A DNA stretch of 64,000 nt from Herbidospora cretacea (GCF_001570605.1 NZ_BBXG01000006.1:1-64000), one strand, 5' to 3'; numbered from the stretch's first letter, positions 8,638 to 17,428 are shown. Translations and numbers: made by a program. Notes: generated by a model not told the origin, from the sequence alone.

Positions 8638-8692
8638 ACCGGCCGGGAAGATCTATCTAAAAATGTCATATATTACCAAATGGGAGGTCTCG

Positions 8693-10093
8693 ATGATCAA
8701 TGAAGCTGCCCGCGCCGGAGAGGTCTGGCGCACCCGCCCCGCCGCCGAACGCGCCGAGGTGCTCGACCGCGTCGCCGACGCGCTGCTGATGGCCGAAGAG
8801 GAGTTGTGGCCGGTCGCGCGCGAGGAGACGGCACTGCCGGAGGCCCGGCTGCGTGGTGAGATCACCCGTTCGGCGGTCCAGTTCCGGCTGTTCGCCGACG
8901 TGCTGCGCGACGGCGGCCACGTCGAGGCGGTCATCGACCACGCCGACGCGTCGGCGGCCCCGCCCAAGCCCGACGTGCGGCGGATGTTCCAGCCGGTGCC
9001 GGGCGTGGTCGGGGTGTTCGCGGCCTCCAACTTCCCGTTCGCGTTCTCGGTCGCGGGCGGCGACGTGGCCTCCGCCCTGGCCGCCGGGTGCGCGGTCGTG
9101 GTGAAGGCCCACCCGGGACACCCGGTCCTGTCGCGGCGGGTGGCCGAGGTGATCAAGGCCGCGCTGCCCGACCCCGACCTCCTGGGCCTGGTCGAGGGGC
9201 TGGAGGCGGGGCGTGAGCTGGTTCAGCATCCGCTCGTCTCCGCCGTGGGGTTCACCGGGTCGCTGCGCGGCGGCAAGGCGATCCAGGCGCTCATCGACGA
9301 GCGGCCCGACCCGATCCCGTTCTACGGCGAGCTCGGCAGCGTCAACCCGGTCGTCGTGCTGCCCTCGGCGCTGGCCGACCCGGCGCGGCTCGCCGAGGGG
9401 TTCGCCGCCTCCCTCACGCTGGGGGTCGGGCAGTTCTGCACCAATCCCGGGCTGCTGTTCGTGCCCGACGACGCCGAACTGCTCAAGGCCATCACGGCCG
9501 CGGTGGCCGCCACGACCGGCGGGGCGATGCTGACGCCCGCGATCCGGGAGGGCTTCGAGACCGGCGCCGCCTCGCTCGACGGGAAGCTGACCGAGCTGGC
9601 CCGGGGGCTGGCCGGGCCGATCGAGGGGGCCGTCGCGCCGCGCGTCTACACCGCCGACCTGACCACGTTCTCGATGGGGCTGCCGGAGCTGGCCGAGGAG
9701 TGCTTCGGGCCGTCGGCGATCGTGGTGACCTACCAGGAGATCTCCGATCTGCCCGAGGTGCTCCGCAACCTGCCCGGGTCGCTGACCGCGACCGTCCACT
9801 CGGCCGACCCGGTCGAGGCGGCGCCGCTGGTGCCCGAGCTGGCGCGGCTGGCCGGGCGCGTGATCTGGAACGGCTGGCCGACCGGCGTCGCGGTGACGTG
9901 GGCGATGCACCACGGCGGGCCGTGGCCGGCCAGCACCACCCCGATGCACACGTCGGTGGGCGCGACCGCGATCCGCCGCTGGCAGACCCCGGTCGCCTAC
10001 CAGGACCTGCCCGACCAGCTGCTCCCGGCCGAGCTGCGGGAGGACAACCCGCTGGGCGTCCCGCGCCGGGTCGACGGGGTCTTCTCCCAGTGA
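8693..10093 (+). CDS. Aldehyde dehydrogenase, probable 2,5-dioxopentanoate (alpha-ketoglutaric semialdehyde) dehydrogenase
   Basis: 466-residue NAD(P)-dependent aldehyde dehydrogenase. Visible are the active-site Asn in ASNFPFAFS (N113), GFTGS at 186-190, the general-base Glu in ELGSVNP (E213) and the nucleophile Cys in GVGQFCTNPG (C249). The ELGSVNP and QFCTNPG forms are typical of alpha-ketoglutaric semialdehyde dehydrogenases. With KdgD encoded nearby, the likely reaction is the last step of oxidative uronate breakdown, giving 2-oxoglutarate. GGGAGG at 8682-8687 supports the ATG at 8693; an in-frame ATG at 8663 lies in an AT-rich patch (8651-8680) that is more likely promoter. The N-terminus is shorter than in many relatives. 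It converges on the pectate lyase gene, sharing a terminator-like hairpin. Confidence 0.85.
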   Translation: MINEAARAGEVWRTRPAAERAEVLDRVADALLMAEEELWPVAREETALPEARLRGEITRSAVQFRLFADVLRDGGHVEAVIDHADASAAPPKPDVRRMFQPVPGVVGVFAASNFPFAFSVAGGDVASALAAGCAVVVKAHPGHPVLSRRVAEVIKAALPDPDLLGLVEGLEAGRELVQHPLVSAVGFTGSLRGGKAIQALIDERPDPIPFYGELGSVNPVVVLPSALADPARLAEGFAASLTLGVGQFCTNPGLLFVPDDAELLKAITAAVAATTGGAMLTPAIREGFETGAASLDGKLTELARGLAGPIEGAVAPRVYTADLTTFSMGLPELAEECFGPSAIVVTYQEISDLPEVLRNLPGSLTATVHSADPVEAAPLVPELARLAGRVIWNGWPTGVAVTWAMHHGGPWPASTTPMHTSVGATAIRRWQTPVAYQDLPDQLLPAELREDNPLGVPRRVDGVFSQ

Positions 10094-10138
10094 GGAGAGC
10101 GACGGCGGCTCCGGGACGCGGAGCCGCCGGTCTCCTCA
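10091..10138. terminator. Bidirectional terminator-like hairpin containing both stop codons
   Basis: Outer arms TGAGGAGA (10091-10098) and TCTCCTCA (10131-10138) are perfectly complementary. Inside them CGGCGGCTCC (10103-10112) pairs with GGAGCCGCCG (10120-10129) around the 7-base loop GGGACGC. The first three bases are the TGA of the aldehyde dehydrogenase and the last three are the complement of the pectate lyase TGA. There is no U-tract, as is common in actinobacteria. Confidence 0.65.
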
Positions 10139-11326
10139 GCCGATCTCGCCCGCCCCGGCGTGCCGGGACACCTTCTCGTGGACGTCGGCCGCCGGGTCGA
10201 CCCCCGAGTGGAGGGTGGGGGTCCAGCCCGCGTCGGTGCCGAAGTCGGGGTCGTTGACCGCGTTGTAGGCGGCGATCGGGTCGAAGGGCGTGACCTTGCC
10301 GCCCACCCGGAGCAGGTCGCCCCGGGCGGTCAGGGCGGTGCCGCCCCAGTTGTAGAGGATCTTCGCCGGGTCGATGCCCCGGCCCAGGCGGTAGAGGTTG
10401 TTCTCGCTGTAGATCTGCGACTGCACGCCGACCCCCAGGGCGTAGACGAAGGCCGCGGGGTCGTACACCTCGTAGTAGTTGTTGTAGACGTGCACCTGGC
10501 CGAAGCGCACCCTCGGCAGCCGCTGGAGGGTGTTCTCGAAGTGGTTGTGGTGCACGGTCACCCGGAGCTTGCCCAGGTCCTGGGACGGGTTGTTGGTCGA
10601 GCCGATCAGCATCGTCTTGTCGTGGCCGGTGAAGCGGTTCCACGACGCGGTCACGTAGTCGCTGCCGTTGGTGATGTCGAGCTGGCCGTCGTGCACCTGC
10701 CAGGGGCGGCCGAAGTAGACCGGCTGCGCGCTGTCGGGGTTGCCGCCGTCGGTGAAGGTGTTGTGGTCGGCCCACACGTGGGTCGAGCCGGTCACCGAGA
10801 TGTTGTCGTAGAGGGAGTTCCAGTTCCCGGTCGCGCCGTCGAGCGGGTCCCACTGCGGGAAGCAGTCGTGGGCGTCCTCGAAGGTGATGTTGCGGATGAT
10901 GACGTTGTCGGCCTTGTCGACGTGCAGGTTGACGCCCTTCAGCCGGGCGGTCTTCCCGACGCCGACGATCGTGGTGTTCGAGCCGACCTTGAGCTTGATC
11001 CGGGCGGTCTGCCGCGCGGCCGACGCCGCGCGGGCGTCCTCCTGCGGGCCCGCGGGGTCGACGCGGCCCCACGTGGCGGGGTCGTAGGCGGTCAGGTAGG
11101 CGTCGAGGGAGTAGCCGCCGGTCACGTACGCCGAGCAGGGCAGGTTGCCGTCGATGGAGCCCGTGACCTTGATGATCTTCGGGCCGGGGGCCTGGAGCGC
11201 CGTCACGAGCTGGTCGCGGGTCGCGACCGTGTGCACCGTGCCGCCGGCCCCTCCGGTGGTGCCGGTGCCGTGGGAGGCCCAGCCGTCGGCCGACAGCAGG
11301 GTCGCCACCAGGGCGAGAGCGAGCAT
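10136..11326 (-). CDS. Secreted pectate lyase, PL1 family
   Basis: 396-residue protein with a short hydrophobic signal peptide (residues 1 to about 17). The rest is a right-handed parallel beta-helix of polysaccharide lyase family 1. Diagnostic stretches are WASHGTGTTGG at the mature N-terminus, NVIIRNITFEDAHDCFP, the calcium-site region VWADHNTFTDGG, the WNRFTGHDKTMLIGS strand and RLPRVRFGQVHVYNNYYE, which carries the catalytic arginine and the family's vWiDH/RxPxxR signatures. It cleaves polygalacturonate by beta-elimination outside the cell. TGAGGAGA before the ATG is a good ribosome site. It is the last gene of the leftward uronate operon but is separated from the binding-protein gene by 71 bases holding a very strong hairpin. 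Confidence 0.92.
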   Translation of the reverse strand: MLALALVATLLSADGWASHGTGTTGGAGGTVHTVATRDQLVTALQAPGPKIIKVTGSIDGNLPCSAYVTGGYSLDAYLTAYDPATWGRVDPAGPQEDARAASAARQTARIKLKVGSNTTIVGVGKTARLKGVNLHVDKADNVIIRNITFEDAHDCFPQWDPLDGATGNWNSLYDNISVTGSTHVWADHNTFTDGGNPDSAQPVYFGRPWQVHDGQLDITNGSDYVTASWNRFTGHDKTMLIGSTNNPSQDLGKLRVTVHHNHFENTLQRLPRVRFGQVHVYNNYYEVYDPAAFVYALGVGVQSQIYSENNLYRLGRGIDPAKILYNWGGTALTARGDLLRVGGKVTPFDPIAAYNAVNDPDFGTDAGWTPTLHSGVDPAADVHEKVSRHAGAGEIG

Positions 11327-11345
11327 GCGTGTCTCCTCAGGAGAG

Positions 11346-11388
11346 CCCGTACGGCTCCCGCCAGGTCAGGGGGCGGGAGACGTACGGG
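11346..11388 (-). other. 17-bp stem-loop between binding-protein and pectate lyase genes
   Basis: Positions 11346-11362 and 11372-11388 form an inverted repeat matching at 16 of 17 pairs, with a 9-base loop. It lies after the binding-protein stop codon (11398) and before the pectate lyase ribosome site, so on the minus-strand transcript it could stabilise the upstream message, or partly terminate transcription so that lyase expression differs from transporter expression. Confidence 0.7.
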
Positions 11389-11397
11389 AGTTCGGGG

Positions 11398-12687
11398 TCA
11401 GCCGCCGTTGCGCTGCTTGTACTTGGCCTGCGCCTCGGTCAGCGCGGCCGCCATGCCGTCGAGGAAGTCCTTGGCCGGGAGCTCCCCGAGGAGGACCTTC
11501 TGGAAGTTCGGCTCGGCGTCGGTCTTGGTGATGGCGTTGAACTCGGGCAGGTGGTAGGGCATCTGGACCACGGCGGTGGCCGGGTCGTTCAGCACGTCCA
11601 GGGCGGCCGAGACGTGCTGCCGTTCCTTGATCCACGGTTCGGAGTTCACCTCGGTGTTGGCCGGCAGCACGCCGGTCTTGTCGGCCCAGTAGCTGTTCAT
11701 CGCCTTGCTCGCGGCGAACTTCGCGAACGCCAGCGCCGCGTCCTTCTTCTCGCCGCTCGCGAACAGGCCGATCCCGGCGATCGGGTTCGACAGCACCGCG
11801 CGCGGCGCGCCGTCGGCCGGGCGGAAGACGGGCAGCGCGGCCACCTTGCCGGCGCCGAGCGTCTTGACGTGGTCGTTGTAGGACCCGAGGTTGTGCTGCA
11901 TGACCGCGATCGAGCCGCCGTCGAACTGGGCGACCATCTTGGCGTAGTCGTTGGTGGCGTCGGCCTCGGGCGTGGCCGTCTTGAACAGCCCGGCCAGCCT
12001 CTCCAGGGCCTTGACGTTGAGCGGGTCGTTCACCGTCGAGACTCCGGCGCCGGTGAACATCTCCTTGATGCCCGACTGGCCGTAGACGACCTCCAGAGCC
12101 TGGGCGATCGAGCCCGCGCCGCCGCGGATGGTGAAGCCGTAGCGGTTCTGCCCCTTGTCGGTGAGCGCGGCGACCGCGTCGAAGAACTGGTCCCAGGTCT
12201 CCGGCGGGGTGACGCCCTTCTCCTTGAACCAGTCGGTCCGATACCAGAAGACGCCCATGTTGGTGGACATCGGGACCATGTACGTCTTCCCGTCGGGCAC
12301 CACCGACGTGACCGAGTTCACCACCTGCTCGTTCAGGGGAAGGCCCGTCAGGTCGACCGGGTCGAGCGCCTTCTGGGCGACGAGGTTGGCGAGCATCGCC
12401 GTCGACACGCCGCCCACGTCGGGCAGGCCGCCGCCGGCGATGGCGGTGTCGTACTTCTGCTGGACCTGGGCGATGGGGATGCCCACGTACTGGACCTTGA
12501 TCTTCGGGTTGGCCTTCTGGAACTCGGCGATGATGTGCTGCCACACCGGCGTGCGGGCGGGGCCGCCGTTGTCGTCCCAGAAGGTGATGGTGGTCGTGCC
12601 GTCGGCGGCGGGGGCGGACTCGCCGCCGCATCCGGTCAGGGTCAGACCGGCGCCTATCAACAGGGCACACAGCAGGCGTCTGGCCAT
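11398..12687 (-). CDS. ABC transporter sugar-binding lipoprotein (family 1 extracellular solute-binding)
   Basis: 429-residue lipoprotein with a signal peptide ending in the lipobox LTGC (Cys20), so it is anchored outside the membrane. The mature part is a family 1 solute-binding protein, beginning TTTITFWDDNGG and rich in conserved blocks such as IPIAQVQQKYDTAIAGG and FAKFAASK. It feeds the two MalFG-like permeases encoded upstream in the same operon. The setting among pectate lyases and uronate enzymes points to galacturonate or short oligogalacturonides as cargo. The start lies five bases after the stop of the preceding oxidoreductase gene. No ATPase is encoded nearby, so a shared MsiK-type ATPase is expected. 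Confidence 0.9.
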   Translation of the reverse strand: MARRLLCALLIGAGLTLTGCGGESAPAADGTTTITFWDDNGGPARTPVWQHIIAEFQKANPKIKVQYVGIPIAQVQQKYDTAIAGGGLPDVGGVSTAMLANLVAQKALDPVDLTGLPLNEQVVNSVTSVVPDGKTYMVPMSTNMGVFWYRTDWFKEKGVTPPETWDQFFDAVAALTDKGQNRYGFTIRGGAGSIAQALEVVYGQSGIKEMFTGAGVSTVNDPLNVKALERLAGLFKTATPEADATNDYAKMVAQFDGGSIAVMQHNLGSYNDHVKTLGAGKVAALPVFRPADGAPRAVLSNPIAGIGLFASGEKKDAALAFAKFAASKAMNSYWADKTGVLPANTEVNSEPWIKERQHVSAALDVLNDPATAVVQMPYHLPEFNAITKTDAEPNFQKVLLGELPAKDFLDGMAAALTEAQAKYKQRNGG

Positions 12688-12692
12688 CGTGT

Positions 12693-14642
12693 CTACCTTT
12701 CTCGTTGGATGTCCCCGATGTCTGCGGCCAGGGCGGCGGCCTCACCGGGGGTGAGACGGCCGTCGGCGATCACGGTGACGACCCGGCGGGTCAGCTCGCG
12801 CTCGACGACGAGCGGGGCGTCCCAGGCCAGGGCCGGTCCGGCGCCCGGATATTCGTCCACCCGGACGAACCACGGGTCGTCGTTCTGGATGAAGATCAGT
12901 GTCCAGAGGTCGCTGGACAGGGCGAGCCAGGGCGCGCGGCTGCCGTGCGGCTCGTCGCCGAGGGCGGTGAACGCGGTCCGGTCGGCCGACTCGCCGGGGG
13001 CCCGCCAGAAGAAGCCGCCGTACCCGGCGCCGGCGCGGCCCTTGGTGGCCGAGCTCTCGATCGTGAGCGGTTCGCCGGTGAGGTTCCGCAGCGTGAACTC
13101 CACGTCGAGGGCCCAGCCCCGGCCCAGCGGGCGGGCCTCGACCGTGCGGCGCTCCTCGATCAGGTCGAGGCCGTCGACGCCGGTCCAGCGCAGCGTCTCG
13201 GTGAAGCCGCGGTCGTCGCGGCGGGTGAAGGCGACGTGGTTCTGCACGCCGTGGTTGTCCAGCCACGTCGGGCCGGTGTCCCGGACGTAGGTCCGGCCGC
13301 CCCAGAAGTTGCGCCCCGAGACGTCGGAGACCGCGATCGAGGCGCCCAGGTGGTGGACGTGGTCGGGCGGGTTGACCTCGGTCACCGTGACCCCGCCGAG
13401 CGTCCGCACCGGGTGGAGGTAGGGCCGGGGCGACAGGGTGGTCGCCAGCTCGGGCCGCCAGTTGTACTCGGCGACCGGCCGGCCCGCGACGTCGAGGACC
13501 GCCCGCGCGGGCGCCCACGGCACGTCCAGCTCGGAGAACAGCGCCAGGTGCTCGGCGCTGCGCGCGGTCAGGTTGGCGACGCCGGGGATCGTCCGGCGGT
13601 CGTCGGCGATCTCCTGGTACTCGTCCGGGATCGGCAGCGGGTCGGGGGCCAGCCGGATCTCCTCCAGCACCCGCATGAACGCGCCCGTCCGCGCCAGCGG
13701 CACCAGCAGCGGGACGTCGTCGCGGACGTGGGAGACGAGGTTCTCCAGCAGGTCGGCGCGGGTGTGGGAGGTGGTGGACACGCCGCGCGCCCGGCTCTCC
13801 ACCCGCACCCTGTCCAGCGTGTACGTCAGCGTGATCCGCCCCTCGGTGCCGTGGAGGGTCACGTAGGGCTCGTGCCTGCGGTCGGCCGTCAGGGTGACCG
13901 CTACCGTGATGGGCGGCCCGTCAGCTAATCGGATGCGCAGGCAGGAGGTGTCGTCGGCCTCGATGGGGTTGGCGTGGAAGAGCTCGGCGTCGATCCCGGC
14001 CACGTCCTCGGCCAGCCCCTTGCCCGCCACGGCCAGGGCGGTCGCGACGGCGTGCGCGAAGGGGTTGGTGAGCGCGCCGTCCATGACGTCGATCCGCCCG
14101 GCTCGGCGTTTGCCCGCCCACGCCGAGCGGGTGAAATAGGCCGAGGGGCGCTCCCAGGCGCCGGCGACGCCGATGCCGCGCACCTCTCCGATGACGCCCT
14201 CGGCGACCAGCCGGCGGATCGCGGGGATCGCCGCCGAGCCGAGGCTCTGGAACCCCACCTGGCAGGCCAGGCCGGTGGTCCGGACGGCCGCCTCGATCTC
14301 CCGGAACCCGGCCATGGTCGCGGCGGGCGGCTTCTCCAGCAGCACGTGCGACCCCGCCTCCAGCGCCCGGATCGCCAGGTCGCGATGGGTGTGGATGGGG
14401 GTGACCAGGATCGTCACCTCGGCGCCGGTCCGTTCGATCAGCTCACCGAGGTCGGCCGACCGCTCGGGGCGGCCGAGCCCGCGCAGCAGGCCGGGATCGA
14501 TCTCCCGCACGTCGCAGACGCCCGCCAGCCGGACCAGCCCGCCCTCGGACAGCCGCCGCAGGTTCTCCAGGTGCCACCAGCCGTGGCCGTACGCCCCGGC
14601 CAGGACGACCGGGACGGTGCGCGTGGTGGTGCCGTTCGTCAT
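12693..14642 (-). CDS. Gfo/Idh/MocA oxidoreductase fused to a DUF6807 (PmoA-like) domain
   Basis: 649-residue two-part protein. Residues 1 to about 370 are a Gfo/Idh/MocA NAD(P)-dependent dehydrogenase: Rossmann glycines in GAYGHG (16-21), LLEKPPA with the EKP motif at 103-105, then the C-terminal sheet domain. Residues about 375-645 form a DUF6807 domain with histidine-rich PPDHVHHLG and LDNHGVQNH. The two modules are often adjacent or fused in sugar-catabolic loci; the reaction of this fusion is not known to me. It may oxidise or epimerise an uncommon pectin sugar. The true ATG is at 14642, overlapping the upstream stop by four bases (ATGA). Confidence 0.85.
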   Translation of the reverse strand: MTNGTTTRTVPVVLAGAYGHGWWHLENLRRLSEGGLVRLAGVCDVREIDPGLLRGLGRPERSADLGELIERTGAEVTILVTPIHTHRDLAIRALEAGSHVLLEKPPAATMAGFREIEAAVRTTGLACQVGFQSLGSAAIPAIRRLVAEGVIGEVRGIGVAGAWERPSAYFTRSAWAGKRRAGRIDVMDGALTNPFAHAVATALAVAGKGLAEDVAGIDAELFHANPIEADDTSCLRIRLADGPPITVAVTLTADRRHEPYVTLHGTEGRITLTYTLDRVRVESRARGVSTTSHTRADLLENLVSHVRDDVPLLVPLARTGAFMRVLEEIRLAPDPLPIPDEYQEIADDRRTIPGVANLTARSAEHLALFSELDVPWAPARAVLDVAGRPVAEYNWRPELATTLSPRPYLHPVRTLGGVTVTEVNPPDHVHHLGASIAVSDVSGRNFWGGRTYVRDTGPTWLDNHGVQNHVAFTRRDDRGFTETLRWTGVDGLDLIEERRTVEARPLGRGWALDVEFTLRNLTGEPLTIESSATKGRAGAGYGGFFWRAPGESADRTAFTALGDEPHGSRAPWLALSSDLWTLIFIQNDDPWFVRVDEYPGAGPALAWDAPLVVERELTRRVVTVIADGRLTPGEAAALAADIGDIQRER

Positions 14643-15694
14643 CGGCCCTCCAAGGTGGGGAAACGGAGGCCGTGACCCAGGTGGGCGCCCACGCGGACGC
14701 CGTCCGGGCCCGGCTCGACCGGCGGCGGCCCGTCGAGGAGGCCGAGCGCGGCCAGGGACGCGTCCTCGACGTCCTCGACCATGCACGGCAGCGGGAGCGC
14801 CAGCGCGAGCTGCGCGGACAGGTCCGGCAGCAGATGGGGGTAGGTGGGCACGCCGTGGAGCCGGGCCAGCTCGGCGATCCGCATCAGCGGCGTGATCCCG
14901 CCGACCCGCACCACATTCGGCTGGACGACGTCGACGGCGTCCAGCAGGGCCCGGAACTCGTGGATCGTGGCGAGGCTCTCACCCGCGGCGATCGGCACGC
15001 CGACCGACTCGCGCAGGCGGCGCAGCCCCGCGATGTCGTCGGCGGGGAGCGGCTCCTCGACCCAGTGCAGGCCGAAGGGCTCCAGCTCCCGGATGGCGGC
15101 ACGCGCCCGGAACAGGTCCCACCGCTGGTTCGCGTCGACCATCAGCAGGGTGTCCGGCCCGATGACCTCCCGGACCGCGGCCACCCGTTCGACGTCGTCG
15201 TCCCGGCCGACCTTCATCTTCACCGCCGGGTAGCCGATCCACCGGCGCGCCTGGTCGGTGAGCTCGCCGAGCGAGTAGTGCCGGTTCACCCCGCTCGCGT
15301 AGACCGGGACGGTGTCCCGCCGCCGCCCGAGCGCGTCGGCCAGCCCGAGCCCCAGCTCGTGGGCGCGCAGGTCCCAGAGCGCGATGTCGACGGCCGCCAT
15401 CGCCATGGTCGTGACGCCGCCGCCCCCGGCCTCGCGCAGATGCCGCCACAGGCGGTCCCAGACCACCTCCGGATGCGGCGGCAGCCCTTTCACGAACGCG
15501 GCGATGTCGTGGTCGAGCAGGCCGGTCACCGCCGCCGCCCCGATCGAGGGGGTCCAGGAGAAGCCGGTGCCGGTCCGCCCGTCGTCCAGGACGAGCGTGC
15601 AGGCGATCACGTGGTGGTGCGGCACGCCGGGCCCCCACGGCCGGGGCAGGTCCGCCCGCAGCGGGAGCGTGTGCAGGCCCGCGATCCGCGTCAT
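14639..15694 (-). CDS. Enolase-superfamily cycloisomerase/dehydratase (mandelate racemase/MLE type)
   Basis: 351-residue member of the enolase superfamily. Seen are the KxK base (K159-M-K161), three metal ligands in VDAN (D187), EEP (E213) and GES (E239), and a C-terminal histidine in YPHLLP (H287). This set fits the mandelate racemase/muconate-lactonising subgroup. In the operon it lies between kdgD and the dehydrogenase fusion. The expected role is opening galactaro-1,4-lactone, or dehydrating galactarate/glucarate, to 3-deoxy-2-keto-hexarate, as Agrobacterium Gci does. Substrate assignment is from context. It overlaps both neighbours by four bases. Confidence 0.85.
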   Translation of the reverse strand: MTRIAGLHTLPLRADLPRPWGPGVPHHHVIACTLVLDDGRTGTGFSWTPSIGAAAVTGLLDHDIAAFVKGLPPHPEVVWDRLWRHLREAGGGGVTTMAMAAVDIALWDLRAHELGLGLADALGRRRDTVPVYASGVNRHYSLGELTDQARRWIGYPAVKMKVGRDDDVERVAAVREVIGPDTLLMVDANQRWDLFRARAAIRELEPFGLHWVEEPLPADDIAGLRRLRESVGVPIAAGESLATIHEFRALLDAVDVVQPNVVRVGGITPLMRIAELARLHGVPTYPHLLPDLSAQLALALPLPCMVEDVEDASLAALGLLDGPPPVEPGPDGVRVGAHLGHGLRFPTLEGR

Positions 15695-16545
15695 GTCAGA
15701 TCCAGCCCTGTCTTGACGAGACGGTCGAGCTCGGCCAGGTCGCCGGGGGACAGGTCGGCCAGCGGCGGCCGCACCGGCCCTGCGTCCAGCCCCCGCAGCC
15801 GGACCCCGGCCTTGACCAGCGAGACCGCGTATCCGGGCACCTTCGACCTGAGCTCCACCAGCGGCGCGTAGAACTCCCGGAGCAGCCGCTCGTTCCCTCT
15901 GCTGTACGCCACCGCGATCTCCGGCGCGAACGCGAACACCGCCGAGCTGTACAGGCCGACCCCGATCGCCCGGTAGGCCGGCATCGTCAGCTCGGCCGTC
16001 GGCAGCCCGTTGAAGAAGGTGAAGTCCCGCCCGTCCATCGCCCGCACGATCCGCTGCGTCCGGTCGATGTCGCCGATGCCGTCCTTCAGCCCGATCACCC
16101 CGGGGATGTCGGCCAGCGCCACGACCTCCCGCGGTGAGAGGACCAGGTGGTCGCGGGCGTAGAGGATGACCGGCAGCCCCTCGGCCGCGACCGCTGCGAC
16201 GTAGTCGGCGTACCGGGGGCCCCTGGCGAGGGGCGGCAGCAGGAGCAGTCCGTCGGCGCCGGCCTCCCGGGCGTTCCGGGCGTGCGCGAGGGCGGCTCCG
16301 AGCGGCCCGCCCGCCCCGGCGAACACCGGCACCCGCCCCGCCGCCGTCCGCGCGGCGACGGTGACGACCCGGGCGTGCTCCGACTCGGACAGGGAGGTGA
16401 ACTCGCCGGTCCCGCAGGCGGCGAACACCCCGCCCGGCCCGTGGGCCAGGCCGCGGGACAGGTGCTCGGCCAGCACGTCCTCGGCCACCCGCCCCTCGGA
16501 GTCGAAGGGCGTGACGGGGAAGAAGAGAACCCCGCTGAGGTTCAT
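15691..16545 (-). CDS. kdgD: 5-dehydro-4-deoxyglucarate dehydratase (KdgD)
   Basis: 284-residue class I aldolase-fold enzyme of the DapA superfamily. The start FFPVTPFD, the GTGEF.SL motif (45-52), the catalytic tyrosine in ILYARDH (Y129) and the Schiff-base lysine in IGLKDGIGD (K154) match KdgD rather than DapA. It dehydrates and decarboxylates 5-keto-4-deoxy-glucarate to 2,5-dioxopentanoate, the substrate of the aldehyde dehydrogenase encoded at 8693. The length is slightly shorter than the usual 300-310 residues. It is coupled by ATGA to the enolase-type gene and separated by one base from the upstream epimerase-like gene. Confidence 0.85.
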   Translation of the reverse strand: MNLSGVLFFPVTPFDSEGRVAEDVLAEHLSRGLAHGPGGVFAACGTGEFTSLSESEHARVVTVAARTAAGRVPVFAGAGGPLGAALAHARNAREAGADGLLLLPPLARGPRYADYVAAVAAEGLPVILYARDHLVLSPREVVALADIPGVIGLKDGIGDIDRTQRIVRAMDGRDFTFFNGLPTAELTMPAYRAIGVGLYSSAVFAFAPEIAVAYSRGNERLLREFYAPLVELRSKVPGYAVSLVKAGVRLRGLDAGPVRPPLADLSPGDLAELDRLVKTGLDLT

Positions 16546-16546
16546 G

Positions 16547-17428
16547 TCAGATGTCTCCCATCTCGGTGCGCCAGCTGCGTTTGGCCTGCCAGCCGAGCAG
16601 CCGCCCGGCCCTGGCGGCGGAGAAGGCGGGGGAGGCGCCCGTCAGGCAGGCCGCGAACGGGGCCGTCGACGGGATCACCTGCGGCAGCAGCTCGGCCAGC
16701 GGCTCCCGGGCCAGCGCGTCGGGCGCGCAGGCGAAGAACACCTCGCCGCTGGGCACCTCCTGCATCCGCTCGACGAGAGTCAGCACCAGGTCGGCGGCGT
16801 CGCGCGCGTCGACGTAGTTGAACAGCGACACCCCGGCGACGTCCGGCCGGTCGAGCCGCTCCCGGATGGTGTGGCCCGACTGCGTCGGCGCGCCCTCCCA
16901 CTCCTCGGGGGCGACCACGAAACACGGCCTGATCGCCGCGAAATGCGTGTCCGAGGCGCGGGCGAAGCTCGCCATCACCTGCTCGGCCACCAGCTTCGAC
17001 AGCGAGTAGGCGTTCCAGGGCGCGGTCGGGTGGTCTTCGTCGATCGGCAGGTAGGCGGGCGTCCAGCCGCCCGGCGCGCCGTAGCCGATGACCGTCGGGC
17101 TCGACGCCACCACCACCTTCGGCACCCCGGTCCGCGCCGCCGCCTCGCAGACGTTGAAGGCCAGCTGGGTGTTGACCCGGAAGGTGAGGCCGTCCGTACG
17201 CGAGAAGGGCGTCGCGACGGCGGCGAGGTGGACGACGGCGTCTGGCCGGAACCGGGTCATCACCTCGAACGCCTCGCCCAGGTCGGTGAGGTCGGCCGGG
17301 AGCCACAGCGCGCGCGCCGGGGTCCCGGCCGCCGTGTCGATCCCGACCACCTCGTGGCCCGCGTCGGCCAGCGCCACCACCACGCTGCGCCCGAACCGCC
17401 CGGCGCTACCCGTCACCAGTACTCTCAT
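16547..17428 (-). CDS. Extended SDR NAD-dependent sugar dehydrogenase/epimerase, candidate uronate dehydrogenase
   Basis: 293-residue extended short-chain dehydrogenase with TGSAGRFG (6-13) for NAD binding, the ASSPTVIGYG strand and the catalytic Y141-x3-K145 (YSLSK). In uronate operons an SDR of this kind oxidises D-galacturonate or D-glucuronate to the aldarolactone, which would complete the oxidative route with the two genes downstream. It is somewhat longer than characterised uronate dehydrogenases (about 265 residues), so an NDP-sugar epimerase or another sugar dehydrogenase remains possible. ATG 17428 is chosen because it starts the Rossmann fold directly and shares one base with the upstream permease stop. 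Confidence 0.75.
   Translation of the reverse strand: MRVLVTGSAGRFGRSVVVALADAGHEVVGIDTAAGTPARALWLPADLTDLGEAFEVMTRFRPDAVVHLAAVATPFSRTDGLTFRVNTQLAFNVCEAAARTGVPKVVVASSPTVIGYGAPGGWTPAYLPIDEDHPTAPWNAYSLSKLVAEQVMASFARASDTHFAAIRPCFVVAPEEWEGAPTQSGHTIRERLDRPDVAGVSLFNYVDARDAADLVLTLVERMQEVPSGEVFFACAPDALAREPLAELLPQVIPSTAPFAACLTGASPAFSAARAGRLLGWQAKRSWRTEMGDI

Noticed and set aside
8663-8692. Upstream ATG (8663) as start of the aldehyde dehydrogenase
   Set aside because: It lies in an AT-rich promoter-like patch without a ribosome site, whereas GGGAGG precedes the ATG at 8693.
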